In this document: positions 38,385 to 48,788 of the stretch, piece by piece
Position numbering within the stretch: the first letter of the stretch is position 1
Layout of the letters: each line of letters starts with the position of its first letter
NCBI RefSeq assembly: GCF_000152725.1
Contig: NZ_CH724131.1
Coordinates: forward strand, 27,009-91,008
From: Pseudooceanicola batsensis HTCC2597
GTDB taxonomy: Bacteria; Pseudomonadota; Alphaproteobacteria; Rhodobacterales; Rhodobacteraceae
Reading direction: 5' to 3'
Length of the DNA stretch: 64,000 nt
Notes under the pieces: model-generated
Seen by the model: only the letters and a program-made list of their open reading frames with translations
Database searches by the model: none
What the model was told of the DNA's origin: nothing
Made by a program: the position numbers and the translations under genes

Positions 38385-40598
38385 ATGGTTTCGATCATCC
38401 TCTTCGCACCGCTGATCGGCGCCATCATCGCCGGGTTCGGCTGGCGCCTGATCACCATCCGGGGCGCGCAATGGGTCACCACCGGGCTGCTGTTCCTGGC
38501 CTGCCTCCTCTCGTGGATCGTCTTCTTCAGCCACGGCCCCGAAACCCAGCACGTCGAGATCCTGCGCTGGATCGAGAGCGGGACGCTCAGCACCTCGTGG
38601 GGGATCCGGCTGGACCGGCTGACCTCGATCATGCTGATCGTCGTCACCACCGTCTCGGCGCTCGTCCATCTCTACAGCTTCGGCTACATGGCGCATGACG
38701 AGAATTTCCGCGAGGGCGAGGAAAGCTATCGCGCGCGTTTCTTCGCCTATCTGTCGTTCTTCACCTTCGCCATGCTGGCGCTGGTCACCTCGGACAACCT
38801 GGTCCAGATGTTCTTCGGCTGGGAGGGCGTGGGCGTCGCCTCCTATCTGCTGATCGGCTTCTACTATCGCAAGCCCTCGGCCAATGCCGCGGCGATGAAG
38901 GCCTTCATCGTCAACCGCGTCGGCGATTTCGGCTTTGCGCTCGGCATCTTCGGGCTGTTCTACCTGACCGACTCGATCCAGCTGGACGATGTCTTTGCCG
39001 CCGCGCCGACCCTGGCCGAGACCCAGATCACCTTCCTCTGGACCGACTGGAACGCGGCGAACCTGCTGGCCTTCCTGCTCTTCGTGGGCGCCATGGGCAA
39101 ATCCGCGCAGCTGCTGCTGCACACCTGGCTGCCCGACGCGATGGAGGGGCCGACCCCGGTGTCGGCGCTGATCCACGCCGCGACCATGGTGACGGCGGGC
39201 GTCTTCCTGGTCTGCCGCATGTCGCCGCTGATGGAATACGCGCCGCAGGCCATGGCCTTCGTCACCTTCCTCGGCGCCACCACCGCCTTCTTCGCGGCGA
39301 CCGTGGGGCTGGTGCAGAACGACATCAAGCGGGTGATCGCCTATTCGACCTGTTCCCAGCTGGGCTACATGTTCGTCGCGGCGGGCGTGGGCGTCTATTC
39401 CGTCGCCATGTTCCACCTCTTTACCCACGCCTTCTTCAAGGCGATGCTCTTTCTCGGCGCCGGTTCGGTCATCCACGGGATGCACCACGAGCAGGACATG
39501 CGGAACTATGGCGGCCTGCGCAAGAAGCTGCCCTACACCTTCTGGGCGATGATGATCGGCACGCTGGCCATCACCGGCGTCGGCATTCCGCTGACCCATA
39601 TCGGCTTCGCCGGGTTCCTCTCCAAGGATGCGGTGATCGAAAGCGCCTGGGCCGGCTCGGCGGGGGGCTACGCCTTCTGGATGCTGGTCATCGCGGCGCT
39701 GTTCACCAGTTTCTATTCCTGGCGTCTGATGTTCCTGACCTTCTACGGCGAGCCGCGGGGCGACAGGCACACCCACGATCACGCCCATGAAAGCCCGACC
39801 GTCATGCTGGTGCCGCTCGGCGTGCTGGCGCTTGGCGCCATCTTCGCGGGCATGATCTGGTACGGGTCCTTCTTCGGCTCGCACGACCGCGTGAACGCCT
39901 TCTTCGGCATTCCCGCGCATCACGCCGAAGACGATGCCGCCCATGGCGAGGCCGGGGGCGACGATCACGGCGAGGGGCCGGTCGCGGCCATCGTCGAGGC
40001 CACCGAGGGCGACGGAGAAGGCGCGGTCGAGGCCGTGACCGAGGACACCGTGACCGAGGGCGACCACGGTACGACCACCGGCGCAGAGGCGCACGGCGGG
40101 GAGGACGGGCACGCCGCGGCCGACACCCATGCCGCCGGCATGGCCCCCGAGGGCGCGATCTACATGCATCCCGACAACCACGTCATGGACGAGGCGCACC
40201 ACGCCCCCGTCTGGGTCAAGGTCAGCCCCTTCGTCGCCATGCTCATCGGCCTGCTGACGGCGCTGTGGTTCTATGTCTGGAACCCGGCGATGCCCGCCCG
40301 CGTGGCCGAGGCCAACCGGCCCCTGTACCTCTTCCTGCTGAACAAGTGGTATTTCGACGAGATCTATCACGTCGTCTTTGTCCGGCCCGCCATGTGGATC
40401 GGCAAGCAGCTGTGGAAGCGCGGTGACGAGGGCACGATCGACGGCGGCATCAACGGGCTCGCCATGGGGATCATCCCCTTCTTCACCCGGCTCGCGGGGC
40501 GGGCGCAGAACGGATACATCTTCACCTATGCATTCGCCATGGTGATCGGCATCGCGATCCTCGTGACCTGGATGACGATCGGCGGAGGGGCGGAATAA
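38385..40598 (+). CDS. nuoL: NADH-quinone oxidoreductase subunit L with His/acid-rich insertion
   Basis: This 737-residue antiporter-like proton-pumping subunit has about 16 transmembrane helices. Conserved parts are [47 protein letters not shown] and [20 protein letters not shown]. Between the last helices, residues about 459-605 contain a long loop. Its second half is rich in His, Asp, Glu, Gly and Ala ([20 protein letters not shown] and similar), unlike the E. coli subunit. The C-terminal lateral helix region follows. The TAA shares a base with the nuoM ATG (TAATG). Confidence 0.96.
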   Translation: MVSIILFAPLIGAIIAGFGWRLITIRGAQWVTTGLLFLACLLSWIVFFSHGPETQHVEILRWIESGTLSTSWGIRLDRLTSIMLIVVTTVSALVHLYSFGYMAHDENFREGEESYRARFFAYLSFFTFAMLALVTSDNLVQMFFGWEGVGVASYLLIGFYYRKPSANAAAMKAFIVNRVGDFGFALGIFGLFYLTDSIQLDDVFAAAPTLAETQITFLWTDWNAANLLAFLLFVGAMGKSAQLLLHTWLPDAMEGPTPVSALIHAATMVTAGVFLVCRMSPLMEYAPQAMAFVTFLGATTAFFAATVGLVQNDIKRVIAYSTCSQLGYMFVAAGVGVYSVAMFHLFTHAFFKAMLFLGAGSVIHGMHHEQDMRNYGGLRKKLPYTFWAMMIGTLAITGVGIPLTHIGFAGFLSKDAVIESAWAGSAGGYAFWMLVIAALFTSFYSWRLMFLTFYGEPRGDRHTHDHAHESPTVMLVPLGVLALGAIFAGMIWYGSFFGSHDRVNAFFGIPAHHAEDDAAHGEAGGDDHGEGPVAAIVEATEGDGEGAVEAVTEDTVTEGDHGTTTGAEAHGGEDGHAAADTHAAGMAPEGAIYMHPDNHVMDEAHHAPVWVKVSPFVAMLIGLLTALWFYVWNPAMPARVAEANRPLYLFLLNKWYFDEIYHVVFVRPAMWIGKQLWKRGDEGTIDGGINGLAMGIIPFFTRLAGRAQNGYIFTYAFAMVIGIAILVTWMTIGGGAE

Positions 40599-42154
40599 TG
40601 AGCAATCTTCTCTCCATCACCACCTTCCTGCCCGCGATCGCCGCGCTGATCCTCGCGATCTTCCTGCGCGGCGAGGACGAGGCCGGTCAGCGGAACGCCA
40701 AGTGGGTGGCGCTGATCGCGACGGTGCTGACCTTCATCGTCTCGCTCTTCATCCTCGTGGGGTTCGATCCCTCGGACACGGGCTTCCAGTTCGTCGAGGA
40801 ACGCGAATGGCTCATGGGGCTCAAGTACAAGATGGGCGTCGACGGGATCTCGGTCCTGTTCGTGCTGCTGACCACCTTCATGATGCCGCTGACCATCGCC
40901 GCCTCGTGGAACGTCACGAGCCGGGTCAAGGAATACATGATCGCCTTCCTGCTGCTGGAAACGCTGATGCTGGGCGTGTTCATGGCGCTGGACCTCGTGC
41001 TCTTCTACCTCTTCTTCGAGGCCGGGCTGATCCCGATGTTCCTGATCATCGGCATCTGGGGCGGCAAGAACCGGATCTACGCGAGCTTCAAGTTCTTTCT
41101 CTACACCTTCCTCGGCTCGGTCCTGATGCTGGTGGCCATGGTCGCCATGGTGGCCGATGCCGGTACCACCGACATCCCGGCGCTGCTCACCCACGAATTC
41201 GGATCCGAGACCTTCTCGGTCCTCGGGATACAGATCGTCGGGGGGATGCAGACGCTGCTGTGGCTGGCCTTCTTCGCCTCCTTCGCGGTCAAGATGCCGA
41301 TGTGGCCGGTGCACACCTGGCTGCCCGACGCGCACGTCCAGGCGCCGACCGCCGGCTCGGTCGTGCTGGCGGCGATCCTGCTGAAGATGGGCGGCTACGG
41401 CTTCCTGCGCTTTTCGCTGCCGATGTTCCCGATCGGGTCGGACCTGCTGGCGCCGCTGGTCTTCTGGATGTCGGCCATCGCCATCGTCTACACCTCGCTC
41501 GTCGCGATGGTGCAGGAGGACATGAAGAAGCTGATCGCCTATTCCTCGGTCGCGCACATGGGCTATGTCACCATGGGCATCTTCACCGCCAACCAGCAGG
41601 GCATCGACGGCGCGATCTTCCAGATGCTGTCGCACGGCTTCATCTCGGGCGCGCTCTTCCTCTGCGTCGGCGTGATCTACGACCGGATGCACACCCGCGA
41701 CATCGACGCCTATGGCGGGCTGGTGAACAAGATGCCGGCCTATGCGCTGATCTTCATGCTCTTTACCATGGCCAATGTCGGCCTGCCGGGCACCAGCGGT
41801 TTCATCGGCGAGTTCCTGACCCTGATGGGCATCTTCCAGGTCAACACCTGGGTGGCCCTGGTGGCCACCTCGGGGGTGATCCTCTCGGCGGCCTACGCGC
41901 TCTGGCTCTATCGCCGGGTCGTCATGGGCGACCTGATCAAGGAGAGCCTGCGGTCGATCACCGACATGACCGCGCGGGAGAAGTGGATCTTTGCCCCGCT
42001 CGTCGCCATGACCCTGCTGCTCGGCGTCTATCCGAGCCTCGTCACCGATGTGATCGGCCCCTCCGTCGAGGCGCTGATCGAAGACCACAACACGGCCCTG
42101 GCCGCCGCGGATCGCCTGGACGATAGCCGCGTCGCCACCGCCGCGTCGCACTGA
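40598..42154 (+). CDS. nuoM: NADH-quinone oxidoreductase subunit M
   Basis: This 518-residue antiporter-like subunit has about 14 helices. The coupling residues are in [20 protein letters not shown] (key Glu), [24 protein letters not shown] (key Lys) and [17 protein letters not shown]. It pumps protons between NuoL and NuoN. It begins in the TAATG overlap with nuoL and ends 12 bp before nuoN. Length is normal. Confidence 0.96.
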   Translation: MSNLLSITTFLPAIAALILAIFLRGEDEAGQRNAKWVALIATVLTFIVSLFILVGFDPSDTGFQFVEEREWLMGLKYKMGVDGISVLFVLLTTFMMPLTIAASWNVTSRVKEYMIAFLLLETLMLGVFMALDLVLFYLFFEAGLIPMFLIIGIWGGKNRIYASFKFFLYTFLGSVLMLVAMVAMVADAGTTDIPALLTHEFGSETFSVLGIQIVGGMQTLLWLAFFASFAVKMPMWPVHTWLPDAHVQAPTAGSVVLAAILLKMGGYGFLRFSLPMFPIGSDLLAPLVFWMSAIAIVYTSLVAMVQEDMKKLIAYSSVAHMGYVTMGIFTANQQGIDGAIFQMLSHGFISGALFLCVGVIYDRMHTRDIDAYGGLVNKMPAYALIFMLFTMANVGLPGTSGFIGEFLTLMGIFQVNTWVALVATSGVILSAAYALWLYRRVVMGDLIKESLRSITDMTAREKWIFAPLVAMTLLLGVYPSLVTDVIGPSVEALIEDHNTALAAADRLDDSRVATAASH

Positions 42155-42166
42155 GGGAGCCCGCCG

Positions 42167-43606
42167 ATGTCGGCCGATCTGAATATCATCCTCCCCGAAA
42201 TCATCCTGGCCCTCTTCGCCATGCTGGCGCTGATCGTCGCGGTCTATACCGGCAAGGACCGGCTGGCCCCGGCGATGACCTGGATCACCGCGGGCGTGCT
42301 GGTCCTGCTGGCCGTCTGGGTCGGCTTCACCGGAGAGGGCGACCGCGCCGCGTTCGGCGGCATGTTCATCGACGACGCCTTTGCCCGCTTTGCCAAGGTC
42401 ACGCTGCTGCTCTCGGCGGCGGCGGTGCTGGTCATGGGGCAGGAGTACATGGAGCGCCGCAACATCCTGCGGTTCGAATACCCGGTCCTCGTCGCCCTGG
42501 CGGTGGTCGGCATGATGATGATGGTGTCGGCCGGAGATCTGATGGCGCTCTACATGGGGCTCGAGCTTCAGTCGCTCTCGCTCTATGTCGTGGCGTCGCT
42601 GCGCCGGGATTCCGTCCGCTCGACCGAGGCGGGGCTCAAGTACTTCGTGCTGGGCGCGCTCTCCTCGGGGATGCTGCTCTACGGCGCCTCGCTGGTCTAC
42701 GGCTTCTCGGGCACCACGCTCTTCGCGGGGATCGTCGCGGCGGCGGGCGACAGCGGTCATGCGCCGATCGGCCTGCTCTTCGGCATCGTCTTCATGCTGG
42801 CGGGCCTGGCCTTCAAGGTCAGCGCCGTGCCCTTCCACATGTGGACGCCGGATGTCTACGAGGGCGCGCCGACCCCGATCACCGCCTTCTTCGCCACCGC
42901 CCCGAAGGTCGCGGCCATGGGCCTTTTCGCCCGGGTCATGCACGATGCCTTCGGCGGTGTGGTCGCGGACTGGCAGCAGATCGTCGCGCTGCTGTCGATC
43001 CTGTCGATGTTCCTCGGGGCCATCGCCGCCATCGGCCAGACCAACATCAAGCGCCTGATGGCCTATTCCTCGATCGCGCACATGGGCTATGCCCTGATCG
43101 GCCTCGCCGCCGGGACCGAGCAGGGGGTGGGCGCCATGCTCACCTATCTCGCCATCTACGTGACGATGAACGTGGGCACCTTCGCCTTCATCCTGTCGAT
43201 GCAGCGCGACGGCGAGCCGGTGACCGACATCGCCGCGCTCAACCTCTACGCCCGGGCCGAGCCGGCGCGCGCTCTGGCCATGCTGATCCTGCTGTTCTCG
43301 CTGGCCGGCGTGCCGCCGATGCTGGGCTTCTTCGCCAAGCTGGGCGTCTGGCAGGCCGGGCTCGCCGCCGACATGGTCTGGCTCGTGGCGCTGTCCGCCG
43401 TCGCTTCGGCCATCGGGGCCTACTATTACCTGCGGATCGTCTTCTACATGTACTTCGGCTCTGAGGGCGCACAGGTCGAGACGGGCAGGTCACCGGTCCT
43501 CTGGGCGCTTCTCATGGTTCCCGCGGCGGCGATGATCCTCGGCATCGTCAACCTGTTCGGGATCGACGGCATGGCGCAGGCCGCGGCAGCCTCGCTGGTC
43601 AACTGA
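42167..43606 (+). CDS. nuoN: NADH-quinone oxidoreductase subunit N
   Basis: This 479-residue antiporter-like subunit is the last nuo gene. Typical segments are [56 protein letters not shown] and [20 protein letters not shown]. About 14 transmembrane helices are visible. The next gene, birA, begins 4 bp later, so the long transcript probably continues beyond nuo. No terminator is seen between them. Confidence 0.96.
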   Translation: MSADLNIILPEIILALFAMLALIVAVYTGKDRLAPAMTWITAGVLVLLAVWVGFTGEGDRAAFGGMFIDDAFARFAKVTLLLSAAAVLVMGQEYMERRNILRFEYPVLVALAVVGMMMMVSAGDLMALYMGLELQSLSLYVVASLRRDSVRSTEAGLKYFVLGALSSGMLLYGASLVYGFSGTTLFAGIVAAAGDSGHAPIGLLFGIVFMLAGLAFKVSAVPFHMWTPDVYEGAPTPITAFFATAPKVAAMGLFARVMHDAFGGVVADWQQIVALLSILSMFLGAIAAIGQTNIKRLMAYSSIAHMGYALIGLAAGTEQGVGAMLTYLAIYVTMNVGTFAFILSMQRDGEPVTDIAALNLYARAEPARALAMLILLFSLAGVPPMLGFFAKLGVWQAGLAADMVWLVALSAVASAIGAYYYLRIVFYMYFGSEGAQVETGRSPVLWALLMVPAAAMILGIVNLFGIDGMAQAAAASLVN

Positions 43607-43610
43607 TCCG

Positions 43611-44369
43611 ATGGGCGCGGACCCGGCATGGCCCGAGGGTCATGACCGCATCGTGCTGGAGACGGTCGACAGCACCCTGAACGAGGCGCAGCGGCGGTTC
43701 GCGGGGGGCATCAACCGTCCCACCTGGATCCTCGCCCTGGCGCAGACCGCCGCCCGGGGGCGCCGCGGGCGGCCCTGGTCCATGCCGCCGGGGAACTTCG
43801 CCGCGACACTGATCCTGCCGACGACCGAGAGGCCCGACCGGATCGCGCTGCGCAGCTTCACCACCTCTCTCGCGCTGTTCGACGCCTGCGTGGGCGCCAC
43901 CGGGCGCACCGAAGGGCTGGCGCTGAAATGGCCGAACGACGTGCTGCTGAATGGCGGCAAGCTGGCCGGCATCCTTCTCGAGACGCTGCAGTCGGGGGGC
44001 CGCACCGCCGGCGCCGCGATCGGGATCGGCGTCAACCTGGCATCGGCACCGGAGGTGTCCGAAGTCGAAGAGCGGGCGCTGCGGCCCGTGGCGCTGACCG
44101 GGATGGGCGCGTCGCCGCCCCCCGAAGACTTCCTGGAGCTGCTGGCGCAGGCCTTCGACCGCTACGAGACCCAGTTCAGGCATTACGGTTTCGCCCCGAT
44201 CCGCACCGCATGGCTGGACCGCGCGGCGCATCTGGGCGAGGTCATCACCGCCCGCACCGGCATGAGCGAGACGACGGGACGGTTCGAAACCATCGACGAG
44301 ACCGGCCAGCTGGTACTGTCCACGGACGGGAGCCGCAGGACCATAGCGGCGGCGGACATCTATTTCTGA
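43611..44369 (+). CDS. birA: Biotin--[acetyl-CoA-carboxylase] ligase
   Basis: This 252-residue enzyme activates biotin with ATP and attaches it to acceptor lysines. The catalytic segments are TNEAQRR-like DSTLNEAQRRFAGG, AARGRRGRPWSMPPGN and LKWPNDVLLNGGKLAGILLE, followed by a small C-terminal domain. There is no N-terminal DNA-binding domain, so it is a non-repressor (group I) ligase. Likely clients are acetyl-CoA carboxylase BCCP elsewhere and MccA in this window. It follows nuoN after 4 bp and precedes coaX after 13 bp. Confidence 0.93.
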   Translation: MGADPAWPEGHDRIVLETVDSTLNEAQRRFAGGINRPTWILALAQTAARGRRGRPWSMPPGNFAATLILPTTERPDRIALRSFTTSLALFDACVGATGRTEGLALKWPNDVLLNGGKLAGILLETLQSGGRTAGAAIGIGVNLASAPEVSEVEERALRPVALTGMGASPPPEDFLELLAQAFDRYETQFRHYGFAPIRTAWLDRAAHLGEVITARTGMSETTGRFETIDETGQLVLSTDGSRRTIAAADIYF

Positions 44370-44382
44370 GAGGGGGCCACCC

Positions 44383-45162
44383 ATGCTTCTTGCGATCGAC
44401 TGCGGCAACACCAACACCGTCTTTTCCATCTGGGATGGCGAACGGTTTCTCTGCACCCTGCGGACCTCGACCGAGCATCAGCGGACCGCCGATCAGTATT
44501 ACGTCTGGATCTCGACCCTGCTGGAACACCACGAGATCCCGCTGGACATCAACGCGGTCATCATCTCGACGACCGTGCCGCGTGTCGTTTTCAACCTTCG
44601 CGTGCTGGCCGATCGCTATTTCAACTGCCGGCCCTATGTCGTCGGCAAAGCCGAATGCCTGCTGCCCACGCAGCCCCGCGTCGACGAGGGAACGGTTGTC
44701 GGCCCCGACCGCCTGGTCAATGCGGCGGGCGGTTTTGACCGCTACGGCGGGGACCTGATCATCGTCGATTTCGGCACCGCCACCACCTTTGACGTGGTGG
44801 CCGAGGACGGCGCCTATGTCGGCGGCATCATCGCGCCGGGCGTGAACCTGTCACTGCAGGCCCTGCACGAGATGGCCGCCGCCCTGCCGCATGTGGACGT
44901 GACCAAGCCGCAGAAGGTCATCGGCACCAACACCGTCGCCTGCATGCAGTCCGGCGTCTTCTGGGGCTATGTCGGGCTGGTCCGCGAGATCACCCAACGG
45001 ATCAAGGCCGAATATGAACGTCCCATGAAGGTTATTTCGACCGGGGGCCTTGCGCCGCTCTTCGGTCAGGGCGATACCCTCTACGATGAATTCGACGAAT
45101 TCCTGACGATCCACGGATTGCGGATCATCTACGATTACAATCGAGAGCAGGGCAACGCATGA
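44383..45162 (+). CDS. coaX: Type III pantothenate kinase
   Basis: This 259-residue enzyme phosphorylates pantothenate in the first step of coenzyme A synthesis. The ASKHA-fold phosphate loop is DCGNTNTVFSIWDG at residues 5-18. VGPDRLVNAAGG and DFGTATTFDVV are the usual further motifs. Type III kinases are not feedback-inhibited by CoA. The stop overlaps the rnj start (ATGA). The birA-coaX-rnj order after nuoN is common in alphaproteobacteria from what I recall. Confidence 0.95.
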   Translation: MLLAIDCGNTNTVFSIWDGERFLCTLRTSTEHQRTADQYYVWISTLLEHHEIPLDINAVIISTTVPRVVFNLRVLADRYFNCRPYVVGKAECLLPTQPRVDEGTVVGPDRLVNAAGGFDRYGGDLIIVDFGTATTFDVVAEDGAYVGGIIAPGVNLSLQALHEMAAALPHVDVTKPQKVIGTNTVACMQSGVFWGYVGLVREITQRIKAEYERPMKVISTGGLAPLFGQGDTLYDEFDEFLTIHGLRIIYDYNREQGNA

Positions 45163-46829
45163 GCAATGAACGGCTGATCTATCTCCCCCTTGGCGGTGCC
45201 GGGGAAATCGGCATGAACGCCTATGTCTATGGCTATGGCGCGCCGGGAGAAGAGCGGCTGATCCTCGTGGATATCGGCGTCACCTTTCCCGACATGGACA
45301 CGACGCCGGGCGTGGACCTGATCTTTGCCGACATCTCCTGGCTGGAAGAGCGGAAGGACCGGCTCGAGGCGGTCTTCATCACCCATGCCCACGAGGACCA
45401 CGTGGGCGCGGTCGGTCATCTCTATGAACGGCTGGGTGCGCCCAAGATCTACGCCCGCGCCTTCACGACCAACATCGCCCGCGGCAAGCTGGCGGAATAC
45501 GGGGTGGGAGACAACGCGGTGACGGTCGCCAATGCCTGGCCCGACCGGATCGAGGCGGGGCCCTTCCGCGTCGGCTTCCTGCCGATCTCGCATTCCATCC
45601 CGGAAAGCTCTGCGCTGGTCATCGACAGCCCCGAGGGCCGGGTCATCCATACCGGCGACTTCAAGCTCGACACCGATCCGGTGGTCGGCGAGGCATTCGA
45701 CGAAGAGCTCTGGTCCGACGTGGCGGCGCCCGGCGTGCGCGCGCTGGTCTGCGACTCGACCAATGTCTTCTCGGGGCACCCCGGCCGGTCGGAGAGCACC
45801 GTCGGGTCCGAAATCACCGCGCTGGTCAACAGGTCGACAGGCATGTTCGTGGCCACGACCTTTGCGTCCAACGTGGCCCGGGTGAAGACCCTGGCCGAGG
45901 CGGGGATCGCCGCCGGCCGGTCCATATGCCTGCTGGGCCGGGCCATGCGCCGGATGATCGAGGCGGCGGTGCAGACCGGCGTCCTCTCGGACTTCCCCTC
46001 GGTCGTCTCGCCCGAGGATGCGCGCAACATCCCCCGGGAAAACCTGATGCTGATCGTCACAGGGTCGCAGGGCGAACGCCGCGCCGCCTCGGCGCAGCTG
46101 TCGCGGGGCAAGCACCTGGGTATCGCGTTGAAGGAAGGCGACACCTTTCTCTTTTCCTCCAAGACGATCCCGGGCAACGAACGCGATGTGATCCGGATCA
46201 TCAACGCCTTCTCGGAAATGGGCGTGGACGTGGTCGACGACAGCTCGGGGCTCTATCACGTGTCCGGCCATGCCAACCGCCCCGACCTCGAAAAGCTGCA
46301 CGCCCTGGTCGATCCGCAATTCATCGTCCCGATGCACGGCGAGCACCGGCATCTGCGCGAACACGCCAAGCTGGCCGACCGGAACCGCCGTAAGGGCATC
46401 CTCGCGGTGAACGGCACCATGGTCTCGCTCTCCGGCAATGCGCCCGAGATCGTGGACTATGTCGAGACCGGGCGGACCTATCTGGACGGATCGGTGCAGA
46501 TCGGCGCGCTGGACGGCATCGTGCGCGACCGTATCCGCATGGCGCTGAACGGGCATGTGACCGTGACGGTCGTGCTGGACGAAGAGGACGAGCCCCTGGG
46601 CGAGCCGTGGTGCGACCTGATGGGCCTGCCCGAGATCGGCCGGTCCCGCGCACCGCTTCAGGACGTGCTCGAGGAGGACCTGAGCCAGTTCCTGAACCGC
46701 GCCGGGACGGCGACCATGACGGATGACGACAAGATCGAGGAGGCGCTGCGCCGCACGGTGCGCCAGACCGCCCAGAACGAGATCGGCAAGAAACCCGAGG
46801 TCACCATCGTCGTCAGCCGGCTGACCTGA
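45159..46829 (+). CDS. rnj: Ribonuclease J
   Basis: This 556-residue RNase has the metallo-beta-lactamase motif HAHEDHVGA near residue 75, HTGDFKLD further on and the beta-CASP region (VCDSTNVFSGHPGRSES, then GSQGERRAAS). RNase J combines 5'-3' exonuclease and endonuclease activity and matures rRNA and mRNA in alphaproteobacteria. It lacks an extended membrane segment. The ATG overlaps the coaX stop. Its last 17 bp overlap the convergent PilZ gene. Confidence 0.95.
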   Translation: MSNERLIYLPLGGAGEIGMNAYVYGYGAPGEERLILVDIGVTFPDMDTTPGVDLIFADISWLEERKDRLEAVFITHAHEDHVGAVGHLYERLGAPKIYARAFTTNIARGKLAEYGVGDNAVTVANAWPDRIEAGPFRVGFLPISHSIPESSALVIDSPEGRVIHTGDFKLDTDPVVGEAFDEELWSDVAAPGVRALVCDSTNVFSGHPGRSESTVGSEITALVNRSTGMFVATTFASNVARVKTLAEAGIAAGRSICLLGRAMRRMIEAAVQTGVLSDFPSVVSPEDARNIPRENLMLIVTGSQGERRAASAQLSRGKHLGIALKEGDTFLFSSKTIPGNERDVIRIINAFSEMGVDVVDDSSGLYHVSGHANRPDLEKLHALVDPQFIVPMHGEHRHLREHAKLADRNRRKGILAVNGTMVSLSGNAPEIVDYVETGRTYLDGSVQIGALDGIVRDRIRMALNGHVTVTVVLDEEDEPLGEPWCDLMGLPEIGRSRAPLQDVLEEDLSQFLNRAGTATMTDDDKIEEALRRTVRQTAQNEIGKKPEVTIVVSRLT

Positions 46830-47151
46830 TCGACCCGGCCGTGCGCATCAGGTGCAGGATGCCGTCGCGCACCAGGGCGGGGGACTGGAACTCAAGCCCG
46901 ATCTGCCGGCCGTGCGACCATCGCCACCGGACGCGAAGCAGCAGAACGTGATCGATCCGCAAATCGCCCAGCCCGGACAGCTCGTAGGCGCAGGCGTGCA
47001 GCGGCATCTCGATCCGCGCCCCGAAGAGCGACAGATCGAGAACCCGGACCAGGATCGACCGGTCCGGGAACACCGCCGTGCCGAGCAGATCGACGGAACA
47101 GCGGTCGAAGCGCCGCCGGGAGCGGGGGGTGGTCGAATATTCCAGCGGCAC
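46813..47151 (-). CDS. PilZ-domain protein
   Basis: This 112-residue protein is little more than a PilZ domain. RRRFDR near residue 11 supplies the RxxxR motif and VLDLSLFGARIEMP the D/NxSxxG motif, both used to bind cyclic di-GMP. A possible effector partner is not evident. The start is a GTG whose only plausible ribosome site (GGAG, eight bases upstream) lies inside the 3' arm of a strong hairpin (47157-47183). Translation may therefore depend on that structure. It overlaps the end of rnj by 17 bp on the opposite strand. Confidence 0.82.
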   Translation of the reverse strand: MPLEYSTTPRSRRRFDRCSVDLLGTAVFPDRSILVRVLDLSLFGARIEMPLHACAYELSGLGDLRIDHVLLLRVRWRWSHGRQIGLEFQSPALVRDGILHLMRTAGSIRSAG

Positions 47152-47156
47152 GAAAA

Positions 47157-47183
47157 CGGCTCCATCCGGGTGGGATGGAGCCG
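47157..47183 (-). terminator. Rho-independent terminator-like hairpin between the helicase and PilZ genes
   Basis: On the minus strand an 11-bp perfect stem (CGGCTCCATCC with its exact complement, 5-nt loop) is followed directly by TTTT. It lies 50 bp after the helicase stop. The 3' arm contains the GGAG that could serve the PilZ gene, whose GTG is 6 nt beyond the stem. Confidence 0.7.
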
Positions 47184-47233
47184 ATCTGACATCAAAACCT
47201 TACGATAAGCTGAAGGCGGGCAAGGACACCGGA

Positions 47234-48649
47234 TCAGCCGGTGCGACGTTCCGCAAAGCTGAGGGCGATGAAGCTGGGCATGTGATCGCCCATGCCGACC
47301 ACCTTGGACTCGTCCTCGCGTCCGCGGCGGCCGCCCCGGGCCTTCTGCTGCGGCGCGGGCACCTCGGTAGGTACGTCATCCCTGGTGGGGGTCTCGGCGG
47401 CCTCGGCCTCGGCGGTATCGGTCTTGGGCTTGCCGCGGCTGCGGGTCCGCTTGGGCTTGTCGGCCTTCTCCGGCGCGTCGCCCTCGGGCTTGGCGGCCGG
47501 TGCATTCGGCAGGTCGATCCGCGGAATGGTCTTTTCGATCAGCGATTCGATGTCGGCGAGGTTCTTTTCGTCGCGCGGAACGCAGATCATGATCGCCTTG
47601 CCCGACCGGCCGGCGCGGCCGGTGCGGCCGATCCGGTGCACGTAATCCTCGGCATGAGAGGGGACGTCGAAATTGAAGACGTGGCTCACGTTCGGGATAT
47701 CGAGGCCGCGCGCGGCCACATCGGAGGCCACGAGAAAGCGCAGCGACCCGTCGCGGAACCCTTCGAGCGTCTTGGTGCGCTGCGATTGTTCCAGATCGCC
47801 ATGGATCGGCGCTGCGTCGAAGCCGTACTTTTTCAGTGACTTGGCGGTCACATCCACATCTGTCTTGCGGTTGCAGAAGATGATGGCGTTGCGACAGTCC
47901 TCGCCCTCGCGGTCGATCAGGTCGCGCAGGACCTGCCGTTTTTCCGATCCCTCGCGATCCCGGCGGGAGCCCTTGAACATCACCACGCCCTGTTCGATCG
48001 TCTCGCTGGCCGTGGCCTGCCGGGCGACTTCGACGCGGGCGGGGCCCGAAAGGAAGGTATTGGTAATTCTCTCGATCTCGGGCGCCATCGTGGCCGAGAA
48101 GAAAAGCGTCTGGCGGGTGAACGGCGTAAGGCTGAATATCCGTTCGATATCAGGAATAAAGCCCATGTCGAGCATGCGGTCGGCTTCGTCCACCACCATG
48201 ATCTGCACGCCGGTCAGCAAAAGCTTTCCACGTTCGAAATGGTCAAGCAGCCGGCCGGGCGTCGCGATCAGAACATCGACGCCGCGGTCGATCAGGGCGT
48301 CCTGTTCCTTGAAGCTGACGCCACCGATCAGCAGCGCCTTGGTCAGCTTGAGGTGTTTCGTGTAAGTGTCGAAATTCTCGGCGACTTGCGCCGCGAGTTC
48401 CCGCGTCGGGGCCAGCACCAGACTGCGCGGCATCCGCGCCCGGGCACGGCCCTTGGACAGCAGCGTGATCATCGGCAGCGTGAAGCTGGCTGTCTTGCCG
48501 GTGCCGGTCTGCGCGATCCCGAGGACGTCGCGCCCCTCGAGAGCGGGGGGAATGGCGCCCTGCTGGATCGGCGTCGGCGATTCGTAGCCGGCGTCGGCAA
48601 TGGCTTGCAGGACCTTGGGGTCCAGATTCAGGTCGGTAAATTTTGTCAT
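47234..48649 (-). CDS. DEAD-box ATP-dependent RNA helicase, RhlE-like
   Basis: This 471-residue helicase has the Q motif at residues 1-40, then AQTGTGKT (motif I), PTRELAAQV, DEAD with ADRMLDMGF, SAT, and HRIGRTGRAG near the end of domain 2. The last 90 residues are a low-complexity charged tail (Lys/Arg/Glu/Pro), typical of RhlE-type enzymes that remodel RNA or RNPs. The frame is open 30 codons further upstream, but homology begins at MTKFTDLNL. A strong hairpin follows the gene. Confidence 0.93.
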   Translation of the reverse strand: MTKFTDLNLDPKVLQAIADAGYESPTPIQQGAIPPALEGRDVLGIAQTGTGKTASFTLPMITLLSKGRARARMPRSLVLAPTRELAAQVAENFDTYTKHLKLTKALLIGGVSFKEQDALIDRGVDVLIATPGRLLDHFERGKLLLTGVQIMVVDEADRMLDMGFIPDIERIFSLTPFTRQTLFFSATMAPEIERITNTFLSGPARVEVARQATASETIEQGVVMFKGSRRDREGSEKRQVLRDLIDREGEDCRNAIIFCNRKTDVDVTAKSLKKYGFDAAPIHGDLEQSQRTKTLEGFRDGSLRFLVASDVAARGLDIPNVSHVFNFDVPSHAEDYVHRIGRTGRAGRSGKAIMICVPRDEKNLADIESLIEKTIPRIDLPNAPAAKPEGDAPEKADKPKRTRSRGKPKTDTAEAEAAETPTRDDVPTEVPAPQQKARGGRRGREDESKVVGMGDHMPSFIALSFAERRTG

Positions 48650-48788
48650 GCGTATCCGTGGTTTGCGGACACGTCTGGGCCCGCGCGGCTGATGGACCGG
48701 CTTGCCCGGGTGGCTCTGAAGCAGTTCAGATCGGTCCAATTGACAAGGGGCATACCCGAAAAATGCAGTCGGGTCAAATATGTAACGG

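Noticed and set aside
40526..43081. Minus-strand open frame of 851 codons across nuoM/nuoN
   Set aside because: It is the antisense of two strongly conserved membrane subunits. The product is Asp/Arg/Gln/His-rich with no domain, a typical mirror of hydrophobic codons.
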